Below, one piece after another: positions 1 to 6,950 of a stretch of 11,325 nt of DNA. The notes beneath the pieces are model-generated. The model saw nothing but the letters and a program-made list of their open reading frames with translations, did not search any database and was not told the origin of the DNA. The DNA comes from an uncultured Oscillospiraceae bacterium (GTDB lineage Bacteria; Bacillota; Clostridia; Oscillospirales; Oscillospiraceae). The translations under genes and the position numbers were made by a program. Positions within the stretch are counted from its first letter, which is position 1; every line of letters begins with the position of its first letter. The stretch is from NCBI GenBank assembly GCA_934565615.1, contig CAKTIH010000073.1:1-11325 (forward strand), given 5' to 3'.

Positions 1-527
1 AAGTAGGGCAGGACGTCGATCTTGTTGCTTATCAGCGCGTCGCAGACCTGGAATATCAGGGGGTATTTAAGGGGCTTGTCGTGCCCTTCGGGGACGGAGA
101 GTATCATGGCGTTCTTCGCCGCGCCCGTGTCGAACTCCGCCGGGCAGACGAGGTTGCCGACGTTTTCCAGCACGACGAGGTCGAGGTCGTCCGTGCCCAT
201 CTCGTCGAGTCCCTGACGGGTCATGTCCGCGTCGAGATGGCACATGCCGCCGGTGTGGAGCTGGATGACCTTCTTGACACCTGTGCGGGATATGCGCTCG
301 GCGTCGACGTCGGAGTCGATATCGGCCTCCATGATGCCGATGTTCATCTCGCCCGAAAGCTTCTCGACGGTGCGGGTCAGGGTAGTGGTCTTGCCGCTGC
401 CGGGGGAGCTCATAAGGTTCAGCAGGAAGCAGTGCTGCTTACGCAGCTCCGCGCGCAGTACGTCGGCCGCGTCGTCATTTGCCTTGAATATGCTCTGTTT
501 TATCTCGTAAACCTTGTAATCCGCCAT
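1..527 (-). CDS. hypB: HypB, hydrogenase/nickel-enzyme maturation GTPase (3' end off the window)
   Basis: Cytoplasmic GTPase that works with HypA to insert Ni2+ into [NiFe]-hydrogenase, and in some bacteria other nickel enzymes. The visible 175 codons hold a P-loop SSPGSGKTT (residues 40-48), the HypB metal-site motif HTGGMCHLD (91-99, with C96 and H97), ENVGNLVCP (121-129, with C128) and the guanine-specificity motif NKID (168-171). These match the family G-domain and its dimer-interface Ni/Zn site. The N-terminus lacks both the CxxCGC high-affinity nickel motif of the E. coli protein and the His-rich stretch of nickel-storing HypBs, so it is a minimal form. The ATG at 525-527 has a GGAGG six bases upstream in the 13-base gap after hypA, indicating co-transcription. 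The last third or less of the protein is outside the window. Family assignment is firm; the client enzyme is not visible. Confidence 0.96.
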   Translation of the reverse strand, partial: MADYKVYEIKQSIFKANDDAADVLRAELRKQHCFLLNLMSSPGSGKTTTLTRTVEKLSGEMNIGIMEADIDSDVDAERISRTGVKKVIQLHTGGMCHLDADMTRQGLDEMGTDDLDLVVLENVGNLVCPAEFDTGAAKNAMILSVPEGHDKPLKYPLIFQVCDALISNKIDVLPY

Positions 528-540
528 ATCTATCCTCCGA

Positions 541-885
541 TCAGCAGGCAACTATTTCTTTTATGTTCATTTCCTGCCCCTGCTGGAGCCAAGTATGGCC
601 GCTGCCGCAGTTGGGGCAGGTCTTGCCGTACTTCACGGTGGGGTAGGTCGTCTTGCAGTCGTCGCACCATGTGACAGCCGGGATTATCTCATACTTGAAC
701 TCCGTATGCTCGATAAGCGGAGTCTTTTTCGCGTACCACTGCCAGCAGTCGCTGAGATATTCCGGAACTATGCCGGACACTTCGCCGAACTCCAGCGTGA
801 CGGACTGGATGTTGGTGAGCTTGTTTTCCTTGGCTATCTCGTCGACCTGCTTGATGACGTAGGTCACTATGCTAAGCTCGTGCAT
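541..885 (-). CDS. hypA: HypA, nickel metallochaperone for hydrogenase maturation
   Basis: Small cytoplasmic nickel chaperone, 114 residues, the usual HypA length. It starts with the invariant MHE, whose His2 and backbone N-terminus bind Ni2+ in characterised HypA proteins. It carries a structural zinc site of two CxxC pairs, C74/C77 and C90/C93. The first 70 residues match the HypA nickel-binding domain, including LEFGEVSGIVPE at 31-42. The start is fixed by the requirement for His2, and an AAGGAAAG ribosome site lies just upstream. It sits between the iron-sulfur flavoprotein gene (63-base gap containing a hairpin) and hypB (13-base gap), as expected for a HypA-HypB pair that forms a complex. 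Whether the recipient is a [NiFe]-hydrogenase or another nickel protein cannot be told here. Confidence 0.97.
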   Translation of the reverse strand: MHELSIVTYVIKQVDEIAKENKLTNIQSVTLEFGEVSGIVPEYLSDCWQWYAKKTPLIEHTEFKYEIIPAVTWCDDCKTTYPTVKYGKTCPNCGSGHTWLQQGQEMNIKEIVAC

Positions 886-899
886 AACTTTCCTTTCTG

Positions 900-929
900 A
901 AAACAGGTGCGGGGATATCCCGCACCTGT
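900..929 (-). terminator. Intercistronic hairpin between the oxidoreductase gene and hypA
   Basis: A perfect 11-bp inverted repeat (903-913 with 919-929, arms ACAGGTGCGGG and CCCGCACCTGT, 5-nt loop) lies 20 nt after the oxidoreductase stop codon. In the minus-strand transcript it is followed by only four U residues (903-900) and then the hypA ribosome site. It may be a leaky terminator, or a stability or processing hairpin that sets the oxidoreductase:hypAB ratio. The short U-tract argues against full termination. Confidence 0.6.
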
Positions 930-948
930 CTGATCTGTTCCGGGATGA

Positions 949-3717
949 TTATTTGCCGGAAAGCTGCTTCTTGATTATCTTTACCTGACGCTTTGCGGCG
1001 TAGGGGCCGATGGCCTTGAACTTGTCCTCGGCGGGGATCATCTTGCTGTTCTGCGGGCGGTTGCGCGTGAGGTGGATCGCGTCGAACTCGCACTTGGTGG
1101 TGCAGATGCCGCAGCCGATGCACTTGTTCGGGTCGACCACGCTGCGGCCGCAGCTCAGGCAGCGGGAGGCCTCGGACTTTATCTGCTCCTCGGTGAAGGT
1201 CACGCGGTCGTCGCACATGGTGAGGACCTTCTTCTTGTCGATGACGACGGCGGAGCGTGCGGGCTTCTTTATCTTCTCAGCCGGCAGAGTGACGTTCTCC
1301 TTGTCGAGCTCCTTGAACTCGCGCAGGTTGCGGTGGATGGTCAGCGTCTGACCGACGTTCACGTAGCGGTGGATGGACACTGCGCCCTCACGGCCGCTGG
1401 CGATAGCGTCGATGGTGTACTTCGGGCCGGTCGCGCAGTCGCCGCCGACGAACACATCGGGCTCGGCGGTCTGGAAGGTCACTCCGTCATGCGCGATGAG
1501 GCGGCCGTCGGGAGTCTCCGCAGCGGTGCCTGCAAGGACAGCGCCGTACTCGGAGCGCTGGCCGATTGCTACCAGAACGTTGGAGCAGGAGACGGTGATG
1601 GTCTCATTCTCGTCATACACGGGGGCAAACTTGCCGCTCGCGTCACGCACGGAGACGCAGCGCATGAGCTCAATGCCGGTGACCTTGCCGTCCTCGCCGA
1701 GGATGGCCTTGGGTGCCCAGGAGTTGTTGATGACAACACCGTCTGCGAGACCTGCGTTCTTCTCATCGGGAACGGTGGGCATCTCTTCGTCCTTCTCGAG
1801 GCAGTACATATTGACGCTGCCGCCGGTCAGGCGCTTTGCGGCGCGCGCCACGTCGATGGCTGCGTTGCCGCCGCCGATAACCACGACGTCGCCGGAGAGC
1901 TCCTTGGTCGCGCCGCTGTTGACGGAGCGCAGGAAGTCAAGACCGCCAAGAACGCCGGTAAGCTCCTCGCCGGGGATGTTGAGCTTTGCGGCCTTCTGGA
2001 GACCGACCGCGACATAGAAGGCCTTGAAGCCCTCTTCGCGCAGCTGCTGGATAGTGACGTCCTTGCCGACCTCGACGCCGCAGCGGAACTCAACGCCCAT
2101 CTCACGCAGGACGTCGATCTCGGACTTTACGATGTCCTTGCCGACACGGAAGGAGGGGATGCCGTTCATGAGCATACCGCCGGGAGCCGCTTCCTTTTCG
2201 AACACAACAGGGCTGTAGCCCTCGATGGCGAGGAAGTACGCGCAGGACATGCCCGCGGGGCCCGCGCCGATTATTGCGATCTTCTGGTCGAACTTCTCGT
2301 GGGTGCAGGAGTTCATGGGCGGCACATAGCGGTGCTCAGCCTTCATGTCCTGCTCGGCGATGAACTTCTTTATCTCGTCTATTGCGAGCGGCTCATCGAC
2401 TGTGCCGCGGGTGCAGGCGTCCTCGCAGTACTTGCGGCAGATGCTGCCGCAGACAGCCGGGAAGGGGTTGTCCTTCTTGATGAGCTTGAGCGCGTCCGCA
2501 TAGCGGCCGTCGGCAGCCATCTTGATGTAGCCCTGGATGGCGATGTGCGCGGGGCAGGCGACCTTGCAGGGCGCAGTGCCGGTGGGCCAGGTCTGGATGG
2601 AGCCGTTCTCGTTTCTGTAATTCTTGTTCCAGTGCTCCTCACCCCACTTGGTGTCGTCGGGCAGCTCATGGCGCGGGTACTGGATGGGGCCTTCCTTGGT
2701 GCAGAGCTTCTGGCCGAGACGGACAGCGCCGGCGGGGCAGGTCTCAACGCACTTGCCGCAGGCGACGCACTTCTCGGGGTCGCTCTCGGCGGTGTAAGCG
2801 GAGGCGGAGAGGTTCGGAGTGTTGAACAGCTGGGAGGTACGCAGCGCGTTGCAGACGCCGACCGCGCAGTTGCAGATACCGAAAATCTTGTTCTCGCCGT
2901 CGATGTTGGTTACCTGGTGGACATAGCCCTTGTCCTCGGCCTTCTGGAGGATCTCCATGGCCTCTTCATAGGTGATGTCGCGGCCGTGGTTGGTCTCGCG
3001 GCAGTAGTCGGCAAAATCGCCGACGCCGATGCACCATTCGCCCTCAACGTCGCCGGAGCCTTCGCCGCGGATGCGCTGCTGCTTGCGGCAGGAGCAGACG
3101 GACACGCCGATGTGACCCTCATATTTCTTGAGCCAGTGGCTGAGGTGCTCGATGGGCAGAGACTTGCTCTCGGCGGGGATAGCCTTCTCAACGGGGATGA
3201 CGTGCATGCCGATGCCTGCGCCTCCGGGAGGCACCATTTCGGTGATGCCGGCCAGCGGCAGATAAGCCATGCGCTCGAAGAAGTCAGCCGTCTCGGGGTA
3301 CATGTCGGACTGCTCGGGGTTTATCATCATGATCTCGGCGCTGCCGGGGACGAACATGTCCAGCACCCAGCGCTTCTCGTGGTTCGGGTTCGTGCCGTCG
3401 AGGTTTTCCCAGTGGAACTCGACAAGGCCGCTCTCGCTGACAGCCTGCATTGCCTTCTCAAGATACTCTCTGTCGAACTGCGGGTTCTTCTTTGCCAGCT
3501 GCTCGACGGTCAGCGGCACGCGCTTCTTCATCGTAAGGCAGATGTCGAGAATGTCGTCGGCCATCTTCTGGTCGTACTTATAAGCGGTGTACTTCAGCGC
3601 GGAGTTGATGCCCAGATATTCCGGGGACTCAGGGGTGATCTTGTCCTTGCCGAGCAGCACGGTCGCCCGGTCGGTTATCTCTTTGCCGAGCTTTGCGATT
3701 TTTTCGTCCTTCGTCAT
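949..3717 (-). CDS. Multidomain [4Fe-4S]/FAD NAD(P)-dependent oxidoreductase, GltD/NfnB-like core
   Basis: A 922-residue cytoplasmic electron-transfer flavoprotein. In order it shows: an alpha-helical, probably winged-helix N-terminus (1-120); a Cys-rich region of the type found in clostridial Fe-S proteins (VCSCR at 207-211, C229, C239, CNCAVGVC at 282-289); a ferredoxin motif CxxCxxCxxxC (C317, C320, C323, C327); a GltD-type Fe-S domain (C384, C388, C423, C427, C431, C435); an FAD Rossmann motif GAGPAG (484-489); an NAD(P) motif GGGNAA (615-620); the second FAD motif around VGGDCATG (757-764); and a C-terminal ferredoxin-like segment (C853, C856, C866, C869, C872, C876). The core resembles the glutamate synthase small subunit and NfnB, which move electrons between NAD(P)H and Fe-S partners. 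No large glutamate-synthase subunit is adjacent. The ATG start has an AGGAGG 11 bases upstream. As first gene before hypAB it may pass electrons to or from a hydrogenase; that role is inference. The physiological partner and NADH/NADPH preference are unknown. Confidence 0.88.
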   Translation of the reverse strand: MTKDEKIAKLGKEITDRATVLLGKDKITPESPEYLGINSALKYTAYKYDQKMADDILDICLTMKKRVPLTVEQLAKKNPQFDREYLEKAMQAVSESGLVEFHWENLDGTNPNHEKRWVLDMFVPGSAEIMMINPEQSDMYPETADFFERMAYLPLAGITEMVPPGGAGIGMHVIPVEKAIPAESKSLPIEHLSHWLKKYEGHIGVSVCSCRKQQRIRGEGSGDVEGEWCIGVGDFADYCRETNHGRDITYEEAMEILQKAEDKGYVHQVTNIDGENKIFGICNCAVGVCNALRTSQLFNTPNLSASAYTAESDPEKCVACGKCVETCPAGAVRLGQKLCTKEGPIQYPRHELPDDTKWGEEHWNKNYRNENGSIQTWPTGTAPCKVACPAHIAIQGYIKMAADGRYADALKLIKKDNPFPAVCGSICRKYCEDACTRGTVDEPLAIDEIKKFIAEQDMKAEHRYVPPMNSCTHEKFDQKIAIIGAGPAGMSCAYFLAIEGYSPVVFEKEAAPGGMLMNGIPSFRVGKDIVKSEIDVLREMGVEFRCGVEVGKDVTIQQLREEGFKAFYVAVGLQKAAKLNIPGEELTGVLGGLDFLRSVNSGATKELSGDVVVIGGGNAAIDVARAAKRLTGGSVNMYCLEKDEEMPTVPDEKNAGLADGVVINNSWAPKAILGEDGKVTGIELMRCVSVRDASGKFAPVYDENETITVSCSNVLVAIGQRSEYGAVLAGTAAETPDGRLIAHDGVTFQTAEPDVFVGGDCATGPKYTIDAIASGREGAVSIHRYVNVGQTLTIHRNLREFKELDKENVTLPAEKIKKPARSAVVIDKKKVLTMCDDRVTFTEEQIKSEASRCLSCGRSVVDPNKCIGCGICTTKCEFDAIHLTRNRPQNSKMIPAEDKFKAIGPYAAKRQVKIIKKQLSGK

Positions 3718-3782
3718 AGCTTTTCAAGCCTCCTGATAGAATAAAAAACGGGGTGCGCTTGTTATTTTTATAGCTGGACTTA

Positions 3783-3811
3783 AGCCTACCTAACTTGTCG
3801 AAAATAGTCAA
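3783..3811 (-). promoter_or_regulatory. Predicted sigma-A promoter for the oxidoreductase-hypAB operon
   Basis: Reading on the minus strand, a -35 box TTGACT (3811-3806) is followed after 17 bases by TAGGCT (3788-3783). The -35 is a good match and the -10 moderate. Transcription would begin near 3776, about 60 bases before the ATG at 3717. An inverted repeat overlaps the -35 and spacer. Confidence 0.5.
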
Positions 3812-3818
3812 TAAGTTA
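3791..3818. promoter_or_regulatory. Candidate TetR-family operator over the oxidoreductase promoter
   Basis: Imperfect inverted repeat with 10-base arms, TAACTTGTCG (3791-3800) and CAATAAGTTA (3809-3818), 8 of 10 positions symmetrical, with a central 8-base spacer. It covers the -35 box and most of the spacer of the minus-strand promoter and lies opposite a divergently transcribed TetR gene, the standard arrangement for a local repressor site. Binding is inferred. Confidence 0.5.
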
Positions 3819-3882
3819 ACAGCCGTTTTGGAACAACTCACAAAAGAACTGCAAAATATTTGAGAACACTCCCGGCAGCTCG

Positions 3883-3911
3883 TTGACTTCCGCGGACAAA
3901 TATCGTAAAAT
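3883..3911 (+). promoter_or_regulatory. Predicted sigma-A promoter for the tetR-family gene
   Basis: TTGACT at 3883-3888 and TAAAAT at 3906-3911 with a 17-base spacer, both one mismatch from consensus. Transcription would start near 3918, giving a leader of about 30 bases before the gene. Confidence 0.65.
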
Positions 3912-3928
3912 GTCCTCGAAATCAGGAC
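3912..3928. repeat. Short inverted repeat at the tetR transcription start
   Basis: GTCCT (3912-3916) and AGGAC (3924-3928) form a 5-bp perfect dyad with a 7-base centre, directly after the -10 box. It could be an autoregulatory site or a small 5' leader hairpin. It does not share sequence with the dyad at 3791-3818, so a common binding protein is not supported. Confidence 0.3.
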
Positions 3929-3946
3929 GTTACGGAAGGGGCGTTT

Positions 3947-4555
3947 TTGGTGCAGGATTCGTCGCATCGGCTCAAGGAAAGCATTGCGAAATGCGCGATA
4001 GGGCTGTTCAAAGCCGAGGGCTACAACAATGTCAGCGTCAATGAAATATGCGAAGCGGCGCACGTTTCGCGCTCGGTTTTCTATACCCTGTTCAAGGGCA
4101 AGCGCAGCATTTTGGATTACGTCGTCGCAAAGCCGCAGCAGAATGATGAGGAGAGCTTCCGGAAGTTTGCGGACGCGGAAAACGACTTTGAGCGCATCTG
4201 GCAGCTGTTCGACCGGTTCATCACGATAGCGCTCGACTTCGGCCCGAAGCTGACGAGCACGCTGTTCATCATGCAGTTTGAGTCCCCGCAGGGAATACGC
4301 GAGGCCGTCCACGCGCTGGACGACCTGTTCGCAACACTCGCGAAGAACTGCGCGAAGTCCGGCATCATCGAGACCGAGGAGCCGCCGGAGCTGCTGTCGC
4401 ACATCGCGACGGACCTGATAATCCACGAGCTGTATGTCTGGTGCAGCCAGAACGGCAACTTCTCCCTGCGCGAGCGCGCGCGGCAGTACGCCGAGGTGGC
4501 GTACCATGTGAAGCCGCAGTACCGCATGAGCCCCGAGCAGCGCGCCGCGCTGTGA
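3947..4555 (+). CDS. TetR/AcrR-family transcriptional regulator
   Basis: About 202 residues, the usual TetR size. The N-terminal DNA-binding domain spans roughly residues 8-56, with a helix-turn-helix in VNEICEAAHVSRSVFYTLF (31-49), closely matching the family pattern, including the SRSVFYTLFKGK segment that ends the recognition helix and begins helix 4. The C-terminal two thirds are helical and ligand-binding in the family, but show no diagnostic effector motif. There is no ATG at the expected place: a TTG (3947) and a GTG (3950) are adjacent and in frame behind a GGAAGGGG at 3934-3941, so the true start could be either, one codon apart. The gene is divergent from the iron-sulfur flavoprotein-hypAB operon and convergent with moaC. 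It probably represses the divergent operon through the dyad at 3791-3818; that target is inferred from position only. Confidence 0.93.
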   Translation: MVQDSSHRLKESIAKCAIGLFKAEGYNNVSVNEICEAAHVSRSVFYTLFKGKRSILDYVVAKPQQNDEESFRKFADAENDFERIWQLFDRFITIALDFGPKLTSTLFIMQFESPQGIREAVHALDDLFATLAKNCAKSGIIETEEPPELLSHIATDLIIHELYVWCSQNGNFSLRERARQYAEVAYHVKPQYRMSPEQRAAL

Positions 4556-4568
4556 CTTCGAGTTAATT

Positions 4569-4606
4569 TAAAAGCTGGCACCTTGTAAGTGCCAGCTTTT
4601 ATTTTT
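4569..4606. terminator. Bidirectional rho-independent terminator between tetR and moaC
   Basis: A 12-bp perfect stem (4570-4581 with 4589-4600; GCTGGCAC core) with a 7-base loop. The stem is A-rich on its left arm and runs into a T-rich tract (4597-4606) on the plus strand, making it a strong terminator for tetR. Read from the minus strand it follows the moaC stop codon by five bases, with the U-run partly inside the stem, so it should also end the moa transcript, less strongly. Confidence 0.88.
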
Positions 4607-5087
4607 ACTTTCCTGCATAGGAGTAATCGCCGTGGACGCCGCCGGTCTTTTCCAGCAGGTGAATGTCGGAAATGAGAATGTCCTTCTGCACGGCCTTGCA
4701 CATATCGTAGACCGTGAGCGCGGCAGCGCTTACCGCCGTCAGCGCCTCCATCTCAACGCCGGTGTGCCCGGCGCAGGAGGCCGACGCGGTTATCTCTACG
4801 GAAAGGCGCGCCTCATCCAGCGTGAGCGAAATGTCGATACCGTCTATAAGAACGGGGTGGCACATCGGGATGATATCCGGCGTGTGCTTTGCGGCCATTA
4901 TGCCCGCGACCTGCGCCACGGCAAGAACATCGCCCTTTTTCATGCCGCCGTTCTTGATGAGCGCAAAGGTGTTCTCGTTGACCGTCACGCGCCCCGCGGC
5001 GACGGCGGTGCGCACGGTCGCGGGCTTATCGCCGACGTCGACCATCTTTGCCCTGCCCTGATCGTTAAAATGTGTGAAATCCTGCAC
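4605..5087 (-). CDS. moaC: MoaC, cyclic pyranopterin monophosphate synthase
   Basis: Second enzyme of molybdenum-cofactor synthesis: it converts the MoaA product 3',8-cyclo-dihydro-GTP to cyclic pyranopterin monophosphate, working as a cytoplasmic hexamer in studied homologues. The 160-residue protein is the standard length, and its residues fall at the same positions as the active-site residues of E. coli MoaC: K51, H77 (in PMCHPVLIDG, 74-83), E112 and E114 (HTGVEMEA, 108-115), D128, K131 and K147 (KTGG). It uses a GTG start at 5087-5085 with a strong GAGGAGG at 5102-5096, eight bases away. That ribosome site overlaps the stop codon of the upstream gene, which points to coupled translation. 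It is last in the moaA-MOSC/Mog-moaC operon and ends at a hairpin terminator. Confidence 0.97.
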   Translation of the reverse strand: MQDFTHFNDQGRAKMVDVGDKPATVRTAVAAGRVTVNENTFALIKNGGMKKGDVLAVAQVAGIMAAKHTPDIIPMCHPVLIDGIDISLTLDEARLSVEITASASCAGHTGVEMEALTAVSAAALTVYDMCKAVQKDILISDIHLLEKTGGVHGDYSYAGK

Positions 5088-5100
5088 GGTTCTTACCTCC

Positions 5101-5913
5101 TCATCTGCCGTTTCTCAGGCTCTCCATCACCGGTGGCGCGGAGTCCATGAGCGCGTCCATGCGCTCCTCCGGGCTGCCGATAATGAGCGTCTTGCCGCGT
5201 ATGGCGGACTCCGCGATACCGGGGGCGGACTTATCCTCAACAGCATGCATCGCCTCCTGCGCAGTGCTGCCCGCGCCGCCGGTCACAAGGATCAGGTCGA
5301 GCCGGCGCTGGTCGCACAGGCGCATGAGCTGCTGCTTGAGGACGCGTGCATCGTCCGGTATCGCCGGTTCTTCAACGACCGCGTAGCCCGCATCGCGCAG
5401 GCGCTTGGAGAGCTCCTGCCCGCTCCCGCTCCCGCTCTCGTCGAGCGTTATCACCGCTGCCTGCCACGGGAACTTACCCTCGCGCGGAACGATCACCATC
5501 TCGTCTCCGACGGAGATCGTACCCGGTTCGAGAACGCGGGCGAAAACGCCCTCGCGCGGCATGATGCAGTCGCCCATTTTCTTGTATATCTCGCAGTGGC
5601 TGTGGCACTCCTTGCCTATCTGCGTCATTTCCAAAAGCACGTCATTGCAGCGCAGGAGCGTCCCGACCGGCAGCGCCCGGAAGTCGAAGCCTTCCACGAC
5701 GAGGTTCTCACCGAATGCACCGGGGATGACGTTCGCCCCGCGTTTATTGAACGCCTCTATCTTGTCCGCGCTCAGCAGGCTTATCTGCCGGTGCCACTTG
5801 CCGGTGTGCGCGTCGCCGTCAATGCCCCATTCGGCGGAGAAATGCGCGGTGTTGACGTCCTTCTTCTGTATTCCCTTGCGGTCGCTCGTGCAGACCGCTA
5901 TCACTTTTCCCAT
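5101..5913 (-). CDS. MOSC domain fused to a shortened MogA/MoaB-like domain
   Basis: A 270-residue two-domain protein. Residues 1-142 are a MOSC (molybdenum-cofactor sulfurase C-terminal) domain, with GIDGDAH (30-36), GAFGENL (65-71) and the Cys-containing block GKECHSHCEIY (100-110) followed by GDCIMPREGVFARVL (114-128). MOSC domains bind sulfur or Moco in known families, and C103 or C107 are the likely reactive positions. Residues 150-270 resemble MogA/MoaB, which adenylates molybdopterin before metal insertion: the IPDD motif (185-188), TGGAG (211-215) and a PG..E..I segment (231-238) are recognisable. This half is about 120 residues against roughly 160-195 in MogA. The TGGTGxxxRD motif is altered to TGGAGSTAQE, so the family Asp is Glu220, and the stretch corresponding to the 'LSR' loop is missing. 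The ATG start has AGGAGG eight bases upstream, inside the end of moaA. It probably acts in Moco maturation, but catalytic competence of the Mog-like half is doubtful. Confidence 0.88.
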   Translation of the reverse strand: MGKVIAVCTSDRKGIQKKDVNTAHFSAEWGIDGDAHTGKWHRQISLLSADKIEAFNKRGANVIPGAFGENLVVEGFDFRALPVGTLLRCNDVLLEMTQIGKECHSHCEIYKKMGDCIMPREGVFARVLEPGTISVGDEMVIVPREGKFPWQAAVITLDESGSGSGQELSKRLRDAGYAVVEEPAIPDDARVLKQQLMRLCDQRRLDLILVTGGAGSTAQEAMHAVEDKSAPGIAESAIRGKTLIIGSPEERMDALMDSAPPVMESLRNGR

Positions 5914-5917
5914 AGTC

Positions 5918-6889
5918 TTATCCTCCTATCTGGCTCATCATGTGCTTTTCCGTGACCGCGGCGTCCGTGCCGAAGCAGTGCGCCCGCGGCTTTGCGTATA
6001 CAGCGCTTTTCAGCGCTTCTTTCAGTTCCTCGTCCGTGCACCCGCCGCGGATGAGCGCGCGCAGGTCGGCGGAGCCGGCATAGCACAGGCAGGGCTTAAG
6101 CTGCCCGGTGCTCGTCAGGCGCACGCGGTTGCACTCGGCGCAGAATTTATGGCTCACCGCGTCGATGAAGCCTATCCTGCCGAGAAGCGCCGCGCTCTTA
6201 TAATAATGCGCTGGGCCGTTACCGCGCTTTTCGTCCGTCGGGGCGAGGTCAGGCCAGCGCTCCTTCAGCATGGCGAGTATATCCTCCGGGGAGACGCGCT
6301 TCATCGCCGTGCCGAAGCCTATGGGCATGAGTTCAATAAAGCGCACATCCACCGGCAGTGCCGCCGCGATGGCGGCGAGCGCGGGCGCGTCAGCCTCCGT
6401 CTCCTCGAGCATCACGGCGTTTATCTTTGTCTTAAGCCTCTTGGCGCAGCACGCCTTGAGAACGCGTAGGAGCGTATCTGCCCCGTCGCCGGTGTACCCG
6501 GTTATGCTGCGAAAGCGCGCGTTATCCGGTGTGTCAAGGCTGATGTTCACGCCGTCAAGCCCAGCGGCGGTGAGTGCATCGAGGTTTTTTTCCAGCAGCA
6601 GACCGTTCGTCGTCAGCGTGACCTGCTCTGTGCCGGGCTGCTTTTTCAGTTCAGCGATGAACTCCGCGCAGCCCGCGCGTACGAGCGGCTCCCCGCCCGT
6701 GACCTTGAACTTCGTTATGCCAAGCTCTATGGCGGCGCGGCAGATGCGCAGTATCTCCTCATAGCGCAGGATGTCCTCATGCCGCACGGCGGCTATCGGC
6801 TCGGGCATGCAGTAGCGGCAGCGCAGGTTGCAGCGGTCGGTGACGGAGATGCGCAGGTAATCTATACTGCGCCCGTATTGGTCTAACAT
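5918..6889 (-). CDS. moaA: MoaA, GTP 3',8-cyclase (radical SAM)
   Basis: First enzyme of molybdenum-cofactor synthesis: it uses S-adenosylmethionine radical chemistry to turn GTP into 3',8-cyclo-7,8-dihydro-GTP, the MoaC substrate. The 323-residue protein has the radical-SAM CxxxCxxC cluster (C20, C24, C27 in DRCNLRCRYCMPE), the SAM-binding TGGEP (64-68), and the second, GTP-binding [4Fe-4S] cluster ligands C250, C253 and C267 (KFCAECNRVR, then KPCLC). It ends in the Gly-Gly dipeptide that is needed for activity in studied MoaA. The protein is complete. The ATG at 6889-6887 has an AAGGGGA about eight bases upstream. It is first in the operon, behind a predicted promoter at 6949-6976. Two [4Fe-4S] clusters fit an anaerobic host. 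Confidence 0.98.
   Translation of the reverse strand: MLDQYGRSIDYLRISVTDRCNLRCRYCMPEPIAAVRHEDILRYEEILRICRAAIELGITKFKVTGGEPLVRAGCAEFIAELKKQPGTEQVTLTTNGLLLEKNLDALTAAGLDGVNISLDTPDNARFRSITGYTGDGADTLLRVLKACCAKRLKTKINAVMLEETEADAPALAAIAAALPVDVRFIELMPIGFGTAMKRVSPEDILAMLKERWPDLAPTDEKRGNGPAHYYKSAALLGRIGFIDAVSHKFCAECNRVRLTSTGQLKPCLCYAGSADLRALIRGGCTDEELKEALKSAVYAKPRAHCFGTDAAVTEKHMMSQIGG
5922..5927 (-). promoter_or_regulatory. Ribosome binding site of the MOSC/Mog gene inside moaA
   Basis: AGGAGG on the minus strand, formed by the last Gly-Gly codons of moaA (its stop is 5920-5918), eight bases before the ATG at 5913. The ribosome site is thus inside the upstream coding region and the intergenic gap is four bases, an arrangement typical of translational coupling. 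The conserved MoaA C-terminal Gly-Gly is encoded by the same bases. Confidence 0.85.
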
Positions 6890-6930
6890 CGTTTATATCC
6901 CCTTGCGGAGCTGTGTGCTCCTCGCGATTC

Positions 6931-6950
6931 AGAATAATATTTAGAATAAT
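6931..6950. repeat. Direct repeat at the moaA promoter
   Basis: Two copies of AGAATAAT (6931-6938 and 6943-6950) spaced 12 bases start to start, the second touching the -10 box of the moaA promoter and the first just downstream of it. This could be a binding site for a regulator or simply AT-rich promoter sequence. Confidence 0.3.

Noticed and set aside
541..900. Plus-strand open frame of about 100 codons opposite hypA
   Set aside because: Antisense of hypA, whose MHE start and two CxxC pairs are unmistakable.
1072..3744. An 890-codon open frame on the plus strand opposite the oxidoreductase gene
   Set aside because: It is the antisense of a clearly recognisable Fe-S flavoprotein. Its Leu/Asp/Ala/Val-rich product has no domain and reflects codon bias on the real strand.
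6890..6948. A molybdenum-cofactor riboswitch upstream of moaA
   Set aside because: The predicted leader is only about 53 bases. The sole structure is a 5-bp GGAGC/GCTCC hairpin at 6907-6921, far too small for the Moco RNA motif.
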